Shown here one piece after another: positions 8,396-18,428 of a stretch of 64,000 nt of DNA. The notes beneath the pieces are model-generated. The model was not told where the DNA came from. It saw only the letters and a list, made by a program, of their open reading frames with translations, and ran no database searches. The translations under genes were made by a program, and so were the position numbers. The stretch is taken from assembly GCF_024347295.1 (NCBI RefSeq), contig NZ_AP025459.1, positions 744,001 through 808,000 on the forward strand, in the 5' to 3' direction. The first letter of the stretch is position 1. Every line of letters begins with the position of its first letter. Origin of the DNA: Vibrio artabrorum. Lineage in GTDB: Bacteria; Pseudomonadota; Gammaproteobacteria; Enterobacterales; Vibrionaceae.

Positions 8396-9019
8396 TTAGT
8401 TAACGTGCGCAACCGCACCTTTAACCAACTGACCTAGTTCATCCCAGCGACCCTCGTCGATAAGGTTGGCTGGAACCATCCAAGTGCCGCCGCATGCTAA
8501 TACAGACTTAATGGATAGATAATTATCGACATTCTTTAGGCTTACACCACCTGTTGGCATAAATTTCACTGGGTATACGGCTGTTAGTGCTTTTAGCATA
8601 CCCACACCGCCAGATGGCTCTGCTGGGAAGAACTTCAACGTACGCAGACCCATTTCCATTGCTTGCTCAACAAGGCTTGGGTTGTTTACTCCAGGCACGA
8701 TTGGTACGTTTTTATCGATGCAGTATTGAACCGTGCGTGGGTTGAAGCCTGGGCTTACGATAAAATCAACGCCAGCTTCAATCGCTTGGTCCACCTGTTC
8801 GTTGGTAAGAACGGTACCCGCGCCAATCAGCATTTCTGGATACGCTTGACGCATTGCAGCGATTGCGTCTGCTGCGCATTCGGTACGGAACGTGATTTCT
8901 GCGCAAGGCATGCCGTTGTCTACTAATGCTTTACCTAGAGGAATAGCATCCTCCACTTTGTTAATGGCAATGACGGGAATCACTTTAAGGCTTGCTAGCT
9001 GTTCATTTAGAGTTGTCAT
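8396..9019 (-). CDS. eda: KDPG/KHG aldolase (Eda)
   Basis: 207 residues from the ATG at 9019, which has an AGGAC ribosome site; the frame extends 18 codons upstream without support. Catalytic features: E41 in EITFRT, GAGTVLT, the Schiff-base lysine K129 in LKFFPAEPSGG, and the phosphate-binding MPTGGV. It cleaves 2-keto-3-deoxy-6-phosphogluconate to pyruvate and glyceraldehyde-3-phosphate. It lies downstream of kdgK with a 13-bp gap, so one transcript serves the last two steps of uronate breakdown. Confidence 0.95.
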   Translation of the reverse strand: MTTLNEQLASLKVIPVIAINKVEDAIPLGKALVDNGMPCAEITFRTECAADAIAAMRQAYPEMLIGAGTVLTNEQVDQAIEAGVDFIVSPGFNPRTVQYCIDKNVPIVPGVNNPSLVEQAMEMGLRTLKFFPAEPSGGVGMLKALTAVYPVKFMPTGGVSLKNVDNYLSIKSVLACGGTWMVPANLIDEGRWDELGQLVKGAVAHVN

Positions 9020-9032
9020 TTGTTTTGTCCTA

Positions 9033-9962
9033 CTAATCAAGAGTTGGCGTTGCTGTATTAGGAATGATTGCACCGCGGTACTGAATCACAGTTCCGGCGA
9101 CTTTGTGTCCTATTTCCGCTGATCTAAATGCATCACCACCTGTTAGGCGCTTGGCAAGATAACCGGCGCTAAATGAGTCCCCCGCAGCTGTGGTATCAAT
9201 AACGGAGTTAACTGGCTTAGGCGCGACATACTCTGCGCGACCTTCGCTAAGTACTAGGCACTCTTTTGCGCCACGCTTGATGGCAATTTCAGAGACGCCT
9301 GCTTGCTGAGTGCGTTCAATGCACTCATCTAGACATGTGTCACCGAATAAGTATTGATCATCTTCGAAGGTGAGCAATGCGGTATCCGTGAAACCGAGCA
9401 TCGCAAGGTACGTGCGCTGAGCGGTATCTCGGTTCGCCCATAATTTTGGTCGATAGTTGTTGTCAAAGAAGACGCTGCCGCCTTTGGCCTTGAACTTCTC
9501 TAAGAAGCTAAACAGGGTGTCACGTCCAGTGTCAGTTAAAATAGCCAAGGTGATGCCGCTTAGGTAAACCGCATCGTAATCCATCAATGAATCGACAAGG
9601 GATTGGCTCTCTGGCTGATCGAACACGAATTTAGCCGCTGCATCGCCGCGCCAGTAAAAGAAGGTGCGTTCGCCAGTTTCATCGGTCTCGATGTGATAAA
9701 GGCCGGGCATTTTGTCGTCTAGACGCAGTACCTGATCGGTATCAATGCCCTCTTCAGACCACGCTTTTAGCATTTCAGCAGAGAAAGGGTCATTACCTAA
9801 TGCGGTAATGTAGCTCACTGAAATGTTGTAATTTTTCGTCAAACGAGAAAGATACAGCGCGGTGTTTAGTGTATCACCACCGAAACTTTGCTTTAGTAGT
9901 TCTTCTTTGCGTTGTAGCTCCACCATGCATTCGCCGATGATCGCTATTTTGTATTGGCTCAT
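9033..9962 (-). CDS. kdgK: 2-keto-3-deoxygluconate kinase (PfkB family)
   Basis: 309 residues from the ATG at 9962; a TTG six bases earlier is less likely. PfkB signatures: GGDTLNTALYLSRL in the N-terminal part and DTTAAGDSFSAGYLAKR with the catalytic Asp near the C-terminus. It phosphorylates KDG to KDPG. It is first in the kdgK-eda operon, with a candidate KdgR box 220 bp upstream that is shared with the decayed symporter on the other strand. Confidence 0.93.
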   Translation of the reverse strand: MSQYKIAIIGECMVELQRKEELLKQSFGGDTLNTALYLSRLTKNYNISVSYITALGNDPFSAEMLKAWSEEGIDTDQVLRLDDKMPGLYHIETDETGERTFFYWRGDAAAKFVFDQPESQSLVDSLMDYDAVYLSGITLAILTDTGRDTLFSFLEKFKAKGGSVFFDNNYRPKLWANRDTAQRTYLAMLGFTDTALLTFEDDQYLFGDTCLDECIERTQQAGVSEIAIKRGAKECLVLSEGRAEYVAPKPVNSVIDTTAAGDSFSAGYLAKRLTGGDAFRSAEIGHKVAGTVIQYRGAIIPNTATPTLD

Positions 9963-10181
9963 AGTCAAATATCCAGCTTGAGAGTGACCCGTTTTATCAG
10001 TATTTACTGAGTTAAAAACGTTTGGTAAGTATCTGATTTTAAATTTCTAACTGATTGTTTCTTTGTATGTTTATTGTGTTGATAAACGTTAGAGCGTAGA
10101 TGTTGACTAAAGGATGTCGTGTTTAGCATGGTTTTACCATCATCCGCGCCTTCAAGAAGTAATTAGAGGTTGCATTTTATT

Positions 10182-10196
10182 TGAAACAGCGTTCCA
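10182..10196. promoter_or_regulatory. Candidate KdgR operator between kdgK and broken symporter
   Basis: TGAAACAGCGTTCCA matches TGAAA-N5-TTTCA with one mismatch and keeps the C and G that flank the KdgR spacer. It lies in the divergent control region, so it could serve kdgK-eda as well as the plus-strand genes. Confidence 0.45.
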
Positions 10197-10371
10197 GGTA
10201 ATTGTAATCTATCAGCGTAACTTGAAGGCGAGGTAGTAATATTTCTACTTTTAACCATTAACTGTGATTTGAGTCGAGTTTCATTGTTGCGGTCATTGAG
10301 TTCCGTATGGACGGCGAAACCAATAGGACTAATCGCAGTGAATGAATAATCTGTGATGTATAAGGAGTGAT

Positions 10372-11370
10372 ATAGAGCTCATTGATACTGTTATTATTGT
10401 AGGTTACTTTGCTTTCTTATTGTTCGCCGCTTTAGTGTTCAAGCTTTTTGCCACAGATAGTTCGAGCTTTATCCGCGGTGGTGGAGCAATGATGTGGTGG
10501 ATGGCGGGCGCTACTGCTTTCATGACACAGTTTTCCGCGTGGACCTTTACGGGGGCTGCAGCCAAGGCCTATGAGGATGGGCTGACAGTATTGTTCATTT
10601 TTTGGGGTAATGCCTTTGGCTTTTTCGTCGCGGCTGGCTATTTTGCTCCCCGTTATCGCAAGATGCGCGTTGAGACGGCTATGGAAGCTATCAAGGTTCG
10701 GTTCGGACGAGCATCTGAGCAAGTTTATACCTGGCTCTCTTTTCCTTTGACTATTATGTTTGCGGCGATCTGGTTAAACGGTTTAGCGCTTTTCGCAGCC
10801 GCGGTTTTTAACATTGATCTTGTAGTGACGATTGTTGGCGTTGGTCTAATCGTGAATTTTATTGTCACGAGTGGCGGCTCGTGGACTGTGTCTGCGACTA
10901 GTGTCATTCAACTCATTTGTTGGTTGCGATTAGGGGCATTTGCGTTGCTCGAAGTTGGTGGGCCAGTGACACCAATAGATGTTACCCAACCTATAGTTAT
11001 ATGGGTGCTAATTTGAGTTATTGGCAAGTGTTTTGGCTTTGGGTTGTGATGATGCTACTTAAGCAAACTATCAACGCGAATAACGCGCTTTCTTGCTATC
11101 GATTTTTGGTGACAACGAACGAAAGATGAGCAAAAAAGCAGCCTTGTTCGCTGGTATCCTATTTATTTTTGGTCCTGTCATGTGGATTGTCCCTCCGTGG
11201 GTGACTGCGTCGATGGAATGGATCTTATGGCGTTATTTTGTTGGCAGGGACTCATCTCTGTCGGTATGGGAATGTAAAGGCTACCTCGCCGGCCCCCACA
11301 ACAGATTAATTACGCTTTTCAGCCTGTGTGAATTGTTGGCTTTATTTTTGTCGAATCTTGGTCGTTAAGC
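10372..11370 (+). pseudogene. Decayed sodium:solute symporter (SSS family)
   Basis: The frame from 10372 (IELIDTVIIVGYFAFLL...) aligns with the start of the intact symporter at 39837. It keeps the SSS N-terminal block FIRGGGAMMWWMAGATAFMT. Where the start codon should be, directly after AGGAGTGAT, there is ATA. Near 10910-11016 the frame shifts; the next parts continue in other frames (NLSYWQVFWLWVVMMLLKQT..., then MSKKAALFAGILFIFGPVMW). After about 290 residues the similarity ends. At least two frameshifts, a lost start and a missing C-terminal half make it non-functional. Confidence 0.85.
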
Positions 11371-11606
11371 TCCCGAACTATTGTTCTCACTGGTTGTACT
11401 ATTCGTCTGGCACTACGACCCTAAAAGGGAGGTGTGCCCATCACCTTAAAGCCTACTTCATTTGGTGTTCACTAAACTGGGTGCCGACCGTCGCAAAAAT
11501 CATCCCTGATTACACCAAAAACAGACATGTTTTTTCCAAGGTGATTACCCTATATTTGAGCTATGAACTAAACGTAATTATCACCGAAAGAAGTAGAGGG
11601 ATAAAA

Positions 11607-12773
11607 ATGGATTCAGATAAAACGTGGGCAAATAACGCTTGGAAAAGTGTGTTTGAGAAAGTTAAATTTACTAGTGAAGACATTTCAGTACAGTTTCCTT
11701 CCATGACGTCTGAAGGTAGGTATGAAGATACCCACGCTCCTTGGGCTTGGGTTGTCGGTTTTTGGCCTGGTTTGTTGTGGCTGCTTTATGAGAAAGAGCA
11801 CTACCAGCCATTCAAAGGCATCGCCATAGCACGCGAGAACACGATGGATGGCCCGCTTGATGAATATGTTAATATCCACCATGATGTTGGCTTTATGTGG
11901 CAACTTACTTCAATCAAGCAGTATGAACTATTTGGCAACGAGCGTTCTAAAAATCGTGCACTTAGAGCAGCGAGTCACCTAGCGAGTCGATTTAACATCA
12001 ATGGACGTTTCTTAACCGCTTGGAATAAAAATGATGTAAGTGCCGCAGACCCGAAAGGTTTGAGTATTATTGACAGTATGATGAACTTACCTCTTCTCTA
12101 CTGGGCTGCTGACCAACTAGATGCACCGCGATTCAAACTGATTGCCATGGCGCACGCAGATACTGTGCTTAAAGAGTTTATTCGACCAGATGGTTCGGTA
12201 AGGCATATGGTTGAGTTTGACTATATTACTGGTGATGTGAAAAGCTACTACGGTGGTCAAGGCTACAATGAGAATTCTGCGTGGAGTAGAGGCGCATCGT
12301 GGGCGGTTCATGGCTGTGCATTAAGTTATAAATACACTAGAGAGCCAAGATACCTAGAAGCGGCCATGAGAACCGCTGACTTCTTTATTGACCAGTTACC
12401 TGAAGACGCAGTCCCACATTGGGACTTTAGAGCTCCAAGAGATGAGAATACGCCAAGAGATACTTCTGCAGCGGCGTGTGCTGCGAGTGGTATGTTACTC
12501 ATCTCTGAGCTTGTTGAAGATGAAACAAAGAAAGCACATTACTTTGAAGCCGCCAATAGGATCCTAAAGAGTCTTTATGACAACTACTGTACAGCAGGCG
12601 AGGATAATCAGCAGGGAATCTTAACTGGAGGGGCGTTCAACTGTCCGAAAGGTTTGGGTGTTAATTGCTCTCTCATCTATGGTGACTACTACTTTGTAGA
12701 AGCTCTATCCAAACTGGTGGCAAAACTCTCGGTTGAGAAAGAAGAAACTATCGCCCAAGAAGCGGCGGTATGA
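11607..12773 (+). CDS. GH88 unsaturated glucuronyl hydrolase
   Basis: 388 residues; the ATG at 11607 follows AGAGGG and starts the family alignment, while 93 upstream codons are unrelated. No signal peptide, so it is cytoplasmic. The alpha6/alpha6 barrel signatures include HHDVGFMW with D93 and SIIDSMMNLPLLYWA with D156, the pair equivalent to the catalytic aspartates of Bacillus GH88 (D88/D149). YYGGQGYNENSAWSRGASW and RDTSAAACAASGML are also conserved. It removes 4,5-unsaturated glucuronate from lyase-produced oligosaccharides, feeding KdgF and the DhuI/KduD steps. It sits behind the broken symporter, probably once its operon partner. Confidence 0.92.
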   Translation: MDSDKTWANNAWKSVFEKVKFTSEDISVQFPSMTSEGRYEDTHAPWAWVVGFWPGLLWLLYEKEHYQPFKGIAIARENTMDGPLDEYVNIHHDVGFMWQLTSIKQYELFGNERSKNRALRAASHLASRFNINGRFLTAWNKNDVSAADPKGLSIIDSMMNLPLLYWAADQLDAPRFKLIAMAHADTVLKEFIRPDGSVRHMVEFDYITGDVKSYYGGQGYNENSAWSRGASWAVHGCALSYKYTREPRYLEAAMRTADFFIDQLPEDAVPHWDFRAPRDENTPRDTSAAACAASGMLLISELVEDETKKAHYFEAANRILKSLYDNYCTAGEDNQQGILTGGAFNCPKGLGVNCSLIYGDYYFVEALSKLVAKLSVEKEETIAQEAAV

Positions 12774-12829
12774 TAGTCAGTAATAGATAGTAAATTCTAC
12801 GTTACGATCTATGAATAAGAACGCCTGAT

Positions 12830-12853
12830 CTGGAATTTCGGGCGTTTTTTTAT
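12830..12853 (+). terminator. Rho-independent terminator after GH88 gene
   Basis: AACGCCTGA pairs with TCGGGCGTT and is followed by a T run, 57 bp after the GH88 stop. Confidence 0.85.
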
Positions 12854-12879
12854 GCGCCGAGCATAGCACCAACCTAGGA

Positions 12880-13198
12880 GGTCAAAGCCCTCTACGTGCC
12901 TTATCGAGCAGGACACGTTAGCTTATGCAAGGGTGTCTATCGTGAGGTGGAATCTGAAGGAAGTAAATGGCAAAACATAGCTTGACGAACAGATATCTGA
13001 TAGTAGGTATAGTCAGCTTGGGTAACCTAGCTACAGATAGAATAGCCCGAAGTCGCGAATAGAAGTGCGACTATGTAAATCAGACTGAGCTATGAGAAAG
13101 GGGATATCTTACCTCGGGAGTTCTTAACAATTGTCCCTTAGACTAGGCTAGTAGTGATGCTAGACAAAGATTGATAAGAAATCAGCAGAGTGAATAGA
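12880..13198 (+). other. Group II intron 5' fragment without reverse transcriptase
   Basis: The block contains GTGAGGTGGAATCTGAAGG, CTTGACGAACAG, TTACCTCGGGAG and AAGAAATCAGCAGA in that order. These resemble conserved stretches of domain I to domain IV of bacterial group II introns, as I remember them. No maturase/reverse transcriptase follows; a decayed IS5 element abuts it. Structure was not folded, so the call rests on sequence recollection. Confidence 0.5.
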
Positions 13199-13968
13199 AA
13201 TTTTTAAGCTAAGTTACCCTCCTAGCAACTGTTTAATTCGACACATCGCTGCTTCTGAAAGTGAACGTTTGTGGTATCCATACCGCACTTTTCAATACTT
13301 ATTTGAACCATATAATTTTTGGCAGCCCACGGCGAGATTTCGATGGCTCCCATAATCTTATTAGCAGTGTGACATAATCTAGTGTCATAAGAACCATCAC
13401 CAGCCACCGCAAGGATACTTCGGCGTATTTGTTTTCGTAAGTTCGGGAGTACCTATCGATATGTAATCGTTGGTAAAACTAGCTCGGCGGCAATGAACTC
13501 ATGAGTAATTGTATCGACTGGGATATGAAGCTTTCGCCAAACTCTACGCTTGCCATCCGTCCCGTTTTTTGCCTTTCCATTCGCCTTTTCCATAAACCTT
13601 AAGGCCAGTAGCATCAATGGCTATGTGCTGTATCGCTCCTTTCGTTTTAGTCTTCAATGAAATCTCAACTTGTTTGGCTCTACGACTGATACAGGTGTAA
13701 TGCGGACACCTTAATGGTACATGGGCTAACCTAAATATTGAGTCGATAAATCCTTGCAGCGCTCTCAGTAGCATAGAAAAAACCGTTTCACCATGAGTGC
13801 CGTCGTGATAGCTAAATCATTGAACTGACGTGGTCACCGGCGCTTATTCTGTTTGTTTTACACTGACTCTCATCAATCTAAAAGATCAGAGAGCCATGAG
13901 AGGTAGTGGGTGTGGCTGGTCAGGTCGCAGGTTCTGGATTTATTCCACTGAATTACGCAACAAAGCCC
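13199..13968 (-). pseudogene. Degenerate IS5-family (IS903-group) element, type 1
   Basis: Along its length it follows the intact type 1 element at 33861-34914, from CTCCTAGCAACTGTTTAA to the terminal TGAATTACGCAACAA. The transposase is broken by frameshifts and stops into pieces near 13222-13407 and 13544-13774. It is much more diverged than the other type 1 copies, so it is an older insertion. Confidence 0.85.
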
Positions 13969-14034
13969 TAGCTATTAAATGATGATCCTAGTCAGCACCA
14001 TTAACGTCATTTTATGTTTGAGTCGAATCGCCAA

Positions 14035-14703
14035 TTACACCGTAAATTGCGACATCTCTTTATTGAGAGCGACTACATTTTGCTTCAACTCTTCGCTAAT
14101 CCTAGCGACCGAATTCACCTCAGATTCAGTATTATTCGTAAGCTCAAATAAGCCATGTAGATTAGAATTTAACTCTTCCGTAACCGAGGTCTGCTCATTG
14201 GCAGCCGTCGAAATCGTAGCATTTACCTCATTCAACAAAATGATTGCTTGATTAACCCGAACCAGGGAATGGTTAGATTCTTCCGTGACTGTTTTAGCAT
14301 GAACACTCGATGCTCTACTCACTGTCATAGATTCCACAACATTATTCGCGCTAATCTGCAGTTTGTCGATCATCACACGAATCTCTTCGGTGCTAGCCTG
14401 GGTCCTGCTGGCAAGTGTTCTTACTTCATCCGCTACAACTGCGAACCCTCGCCCTTGATCACCTGCTCGGGCAGCTTCAATGGCGGCATTAAGAGCCAGC
14501 AGGTTCGTTTGTTCAGCTATTTGTTGAATCACCTCAAGTACTGAGCCGATTGCTTCAGTCTCTTGTCGTAACTCATTCATTGCATTGGAGGACAGATGAA
14601 TATCTTCATTGAGCCTGCTCAGTTCTTGCACAGCATCGCATAGCGAAGCAGATGTTTTTGTTGCTTCCTCTGTTGCCTTATTAGCAGCACTAGCGGCTTG
14701 AAG
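14035..14703 (-). pseudogene. Methyl-accepting chemotaxis protein, signalling-domain fragment
   Basis: The frame carries the hairpin tip of chemoreceptors ([20 protein letters not shown] then [15 protein letters not shown]) and continues to the C-terminal helix, ending QFTV. Upstream it reads [16 protein letters not shown] and then meets a 27-bp inverted repeat where similarity stops. The sensor, membrane and HAMP parts are missing, so it is a 5'-truncated gene. A HAMP-like scrap at 1494-1721 might come from the same or a similar gene. Confidence 0.85.
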
Positions 14704-14729
14704 GTAAGGAATCTGAATGATTCCTTACC
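14703..14729. repeat. Perfect inverted repeat at the chemoreceptor/IS91 border
   Basis: GGTAAGGAATC and GATTCCTTACC form an 11-bp stem around TGAAT. It lies where the chemoreceptor fragment ends and before the IS91-type transposase. IS91 elements carry subterminal hairpins, so it may be the termination end of that element. Confidence 0.5.
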
Positions 14730-14866
14730 TGAACGATCGCGGCATAACTCACGTCAGAATGAGTCGCTGACTCATTTAACTTCTGCTCTACAATCTAAAC
14801 ACGGATGTTTGTTGAACACTTTCATGCTGTTTTCGCTATTTCAGATACACCCATCCTGTGAAACGC

Positions 14867-16043
14867 CTAAATTGACCTGATTTGGGCTTGAACCAGAGCA
14901 TGGTGGACCAGCTCTGACAGCGGCTCCCCAGCCCTAAAGCGAAGAAACGTTAAACGGTGCCCACAAAGAATGCACTCAAACGGATCAACCTTCACATACC
15001 CTTTCAACATGGCGGCGTAGCCGGGCATTTCAGGTGCGTCTTTAGGGGCGATGCCTAAGGCATCGTAGACCTTAGGGAGCATCTCACCACGACGTCGGTT
15101 TGATAGAAAACCGAAGTATCGAATCATTTTGAAGTGCTTATCAGGAATATGCTCAATCATGCGCTCTATCAGAGCTTCTGGACTCAAAATGAGGGATTCC
15201 GTCTGACCATTCCTATGATTAAGATAATCAAATGTCACTAATCCTCCTTGGAAATCATGTCGTAACCTAGACGCCGATATCGGTGGCCGCTTTAGGTATC
15301 GACCCATGTAGGTCATGGTGGGGGTCACATTGGCCGTTTTCTTAGCAAAGTGCAGTTTCCATCGACGGCAATATTGGCTGGTTAAAAATCGGGACCAATC
15401 TTGCTCATTACGAATGAAAGGGCAGCCCTCTCCACTCAAGTCTAACTCTGAGTAATTGGAGCTGAGAAGTTGAGTGATGGCACCGCGCCAACACTTCTCA
15501 GTGGTCTTAGCTTTAAAGAAAATGGGCTTCCATAGACCTGTCTTCTTACATAAACCCCCACGGGTGACAGACAAATGGATGTGCACATTCCAATTCAGCT
15601 TTCTGCCGTAGGTATGAAGTGCACAGAACACGCCAATATCGATATCGAGTTGCTTTGCCCATCCTAAGAAGATTTTGGCTGCACAACTAAAGAGATGATT
15701 GAGAAGAAAACGATTATCCCGAAAGATTGGCCACAGCGTGTGAGGAAGCGTCAACGTAACGTGTTGATACTCACACTCAGGAAAGACATGTTGTTGCTTT
15801 CGTATCCACCGCTCTGTGGCTTTTATGCCACAACTGCTGCAAAAGCGAGATTTACACGTCTGGTGAATGTATTTGTGATGGGTGCAGTCAGCATGACTGC
15901 ATCGATACTCTTTAGAGCCAAAAGCAGCGGTACTGCAAGCGAGCATCTTGGTGACGTTTTCAATGACGACGGTTCGGAGGGTTTCTCGGTACTTATTGAG
16001 GTAGTTCAGCCAAGTATCGTTGGCATTGAAGAGTTGTTTGATG
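14867..16043 (-). pseudogene. IS91-family HUH transposase, split from its 5' end by an inversion
   Basis: The frame reads from TIKQLFNANDTWLNY at the IS66 border to the stop. Cys-rich zinc-binding region (YRCSHADCTHH, CKSRFCSSCG), HUH motif WNVHIHLS and a tyrosine motif YMGRYLKRP mark the IS91 family. The first codons (MHPNKPIK) are at 22277-22301 on the plus strand, at the end of IS66 copy B. Joining both pieces through the 8-bp target GTTTGATG gives an uninterrupted frame of about 397 codons, the usual size. IS91 had therefore been hit by an IS66 that later took part in an inversion. Confidence 0.9.
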
Positions 16044-17620
16044 GTAAGTGTTCACCAAACCCTATTGACATAAAAACTGTGACCTCTAGCACTTGATCCC
16101 ACTTTAGGTATTGAGTGATCATTTTTGAGCTTCATCATAGTTATATGACTAGAAAAAAAGCTCCTAAATACCAAGACGCACCACCTAAAATCTCTGATCT
16201 GAATGAGGCTAAGGTGCTTATTGATGAGCTGTGGGAACAGCTCCGGCACTATGAAGATAAGCTTACCACTAGCTCCAAAAACTCTTCAAAATCGCCCTCA
16301 TCAGACAGTCCTAAAGATCGCCATGAGCGAAAAAAGATGAAAGCTCTGGTGGTCGCAATTCGAGAGGAGCTAAAAAAGGCCACACAGGGCATCAACGAAA
16401 ACTTTCCCCGTTAAAAGACACGGATATCATTATTGATTGCTTCCCTGATAGTTGTCCTTGTTGCGAACAGTCTGACATTGATGTTCATGACGGCCCTTAC
16501 TACCGACACCAAGTCTTTGATATTCCCAAGCCCACTGTCGATATCACCGAATACCGTTTATTTTCAGGTCAATGTCGGCACTGCAAAGAAGCCGTCAAGG
16601 CTCAAAAGCCTGACGATGCATCGCAAGGGATTATAGGGCCGAACTTATTAAGTTACATTGGGGTTCTTGCGGGGCAATATCACCTCAGTGTTCGAAAAAT
16701 CCAATCTCTTCTCAAAGAACAGCTTGGCACAACCTTTTCAGTTGGCGCGATCAGCGAAGCTCAAACGAAAGTCGCTTCAATGCTAACGCCATTACATCAA
16801 GCGATAAAACAAGCATTAAAGAAAGCGCCTTTGATTCATGCTGACGAGACCTCTCATCACCGAAATGATGAACAAAGCCTTCGCTGGTGTTGGTTAGTGG
16901 CAAGTGATGACCTTGTCTATGAGCAAATACTTTATTCGCGCTCGACCTCATCAGCGAAAAAGGTCATTGATGAAGACTATGCAGGCATTGTGGTCAGCGA
17001 CCAGTGCCCTAGCTATAACTGGATAGCCGCAGACCGTCATCAGTTATGTTGGGCACATGTGAAGCGTAACCTTCAGCAAATGGCGGATTATAGTGGCGGT
17101 GGCCACACCGCTTATATTGGCAGACATCTTTGTTTGCTGACGAACGCCATTTTCCATACTCGGCATCGTTATGAACAAGATGAGTTAAATTATGCGCTGT
17201 ACTTACGAAGAATGCGTAGGTTGCAGAAATCGTTCGATCATTGGTTGAGCAAAGGGACTGATGTCATGGTCAAGCGATATCGGGGGCGATGCAAGTTACT
17301 GCTCAAACATAGAGAGAGCTTGTGGGTTTTCCTCAAGAAAGCGTCAATCCCCTTAACCAATAATGAAGCTGAGCGATGTATTAGAGGTTTTGTAATCCAA
17401 AGGAAAATCAGCTTCGGAACGACCTCGGATGCAGGCGATAAATTCCGCAGTAGGATACATACCCTCATCGAAACCTGCAAAAAACGTGGCTTGTCGACAA
17501 TGTCAGTGTTGAGTGAGATCATCACGGCTGTTGTGGCGAAGAGACCGTACCCCAACATCTTTGATCTATAGGCTGTTCCCCCCGTTAATATCGAGTCAAG
17601 TTACCTTGGTGAACGATTAC
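16044..17620 (+). mobile_element. IS66-family element, single-transposase type, copy A (1577 bp)
   Basis: Terminal repeats GTAAGTGTTCACCAA and, reversed at the right end, GTAATCGTTCACCAA. Copy B has the same length in inverted orientation, and copy C is the same element interrupted by an IS5. The left flank GTTTGATG lies in the IS91 transposase and the right flank CTTATTTG in an IS5 copy, so there is no direct target repeat: the element marks a rearrangement end point. No tnpA or tnpB partner genes are present. Confidence 0.93.
16145..17571 (+). CDS. IS66-family transposase read through a -1 frameshift
   Basis: The first frame (MTRKKAPKYQDAPP...) runs to a stop at 16414. A second frame, offset by -1, carries the zinc-finger part (CPCCEQ ... 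CRHCKEA), then the DDE domain: Asp in HADETSHHR, Asp in VVSDQCPSYN, Glu in NNEAERCIRGF, ending at 17571. The two overlap at A_AAA_AAG (16372-16378), the classical slippery heptamer for -1 ribosomal frameshifting. The fused product would be about 475 residues. The same heptamer occurs in copies B and C, supporting programmed rather than accidental shifting. Confidence 0.85.
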
Positions 17621-18428
17621 CTTATTTGAGCCGTATAATTTCTGGCAACCCACGGCGAGATTTCGAGGGTGACCACGCTCCCAAAAGGCAGCCCCTTCTC
17701 TTGGGGGAATAAGCGCAATAGCTCCCTTAATCTTAATAGCAGCGTGACACGCTCTCGTGTCGTAAGCGCCATCACCAGACACCTTAAGGATACTTCGGCG
17801 TGTTTGTTTCAGTAAGTTCGGGAGTACTTCTCCATCTGTAACCGTCGATAAACTTAGCTCGGCGGCAATGATCTCATGAGTGTTGGTATCGACTGCAATA
17901 TGCAGCTTTCGCCAGACTCTACGCTTGCCATCCGTCCCATGTTTTTTGACTTTCCATTCACCTTCGCCATAAACCTTAAGGCCAGTAGCATCAATAGCTA
18001 GGTGCTGTATCGCTCCTCTCGTTTTAGTCTTAAATGAAACCTCAACTTGCTTGGCTCTACGACTGATGCAGGTGTAATGCGGACAACTTAACGGTACATG
18101 GGCTAACCTAAATATCGAGTCGATAAATCCTTGCAGCGCTCTCAATGGCATAGAAAAAACTCGTTTGACCATGAGTGCTGTCGTGATAGCTAAATCACTG
18201 AACCGACGCGGCCTCCCGCGCTTATTCTGTTTGCTTTGCGCCCATCCGCTTATTGCTTCTTCATCAATCCAAAAGGTCAGAGAACCACGGTTAATGAGTG
18301 ATTGGTTGTATTGCTTCCAGTTAGTTGTTTTGTAACGTGGTTTAGGCATAGGGCTACGAGATAGAGTGGACGTAGCTGCTCAGATCGTAGGTTCTTGATT
18401 TAGTTCCATTGAATTACGCAACAACGCC
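17621..18428 (-). mobile_element. IS5-family (IS903-group) type 1 element, truncated by IS66 copy A
   Basis: The transposase starts at 18349 (MPKPRYKTTNWKQYN) and is nearly identical to the intact 306-residue copy at 33915-34835. It stops matching after KLYGSNK where IS66 begins; about 60 C-terminal residues and the far terminal repeat are missing. The near end, AATTACGCAACAACGCC at 18412-18428, adjoins the rhamnulokinase gene, which it interrupts. Confidence 0.93.
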
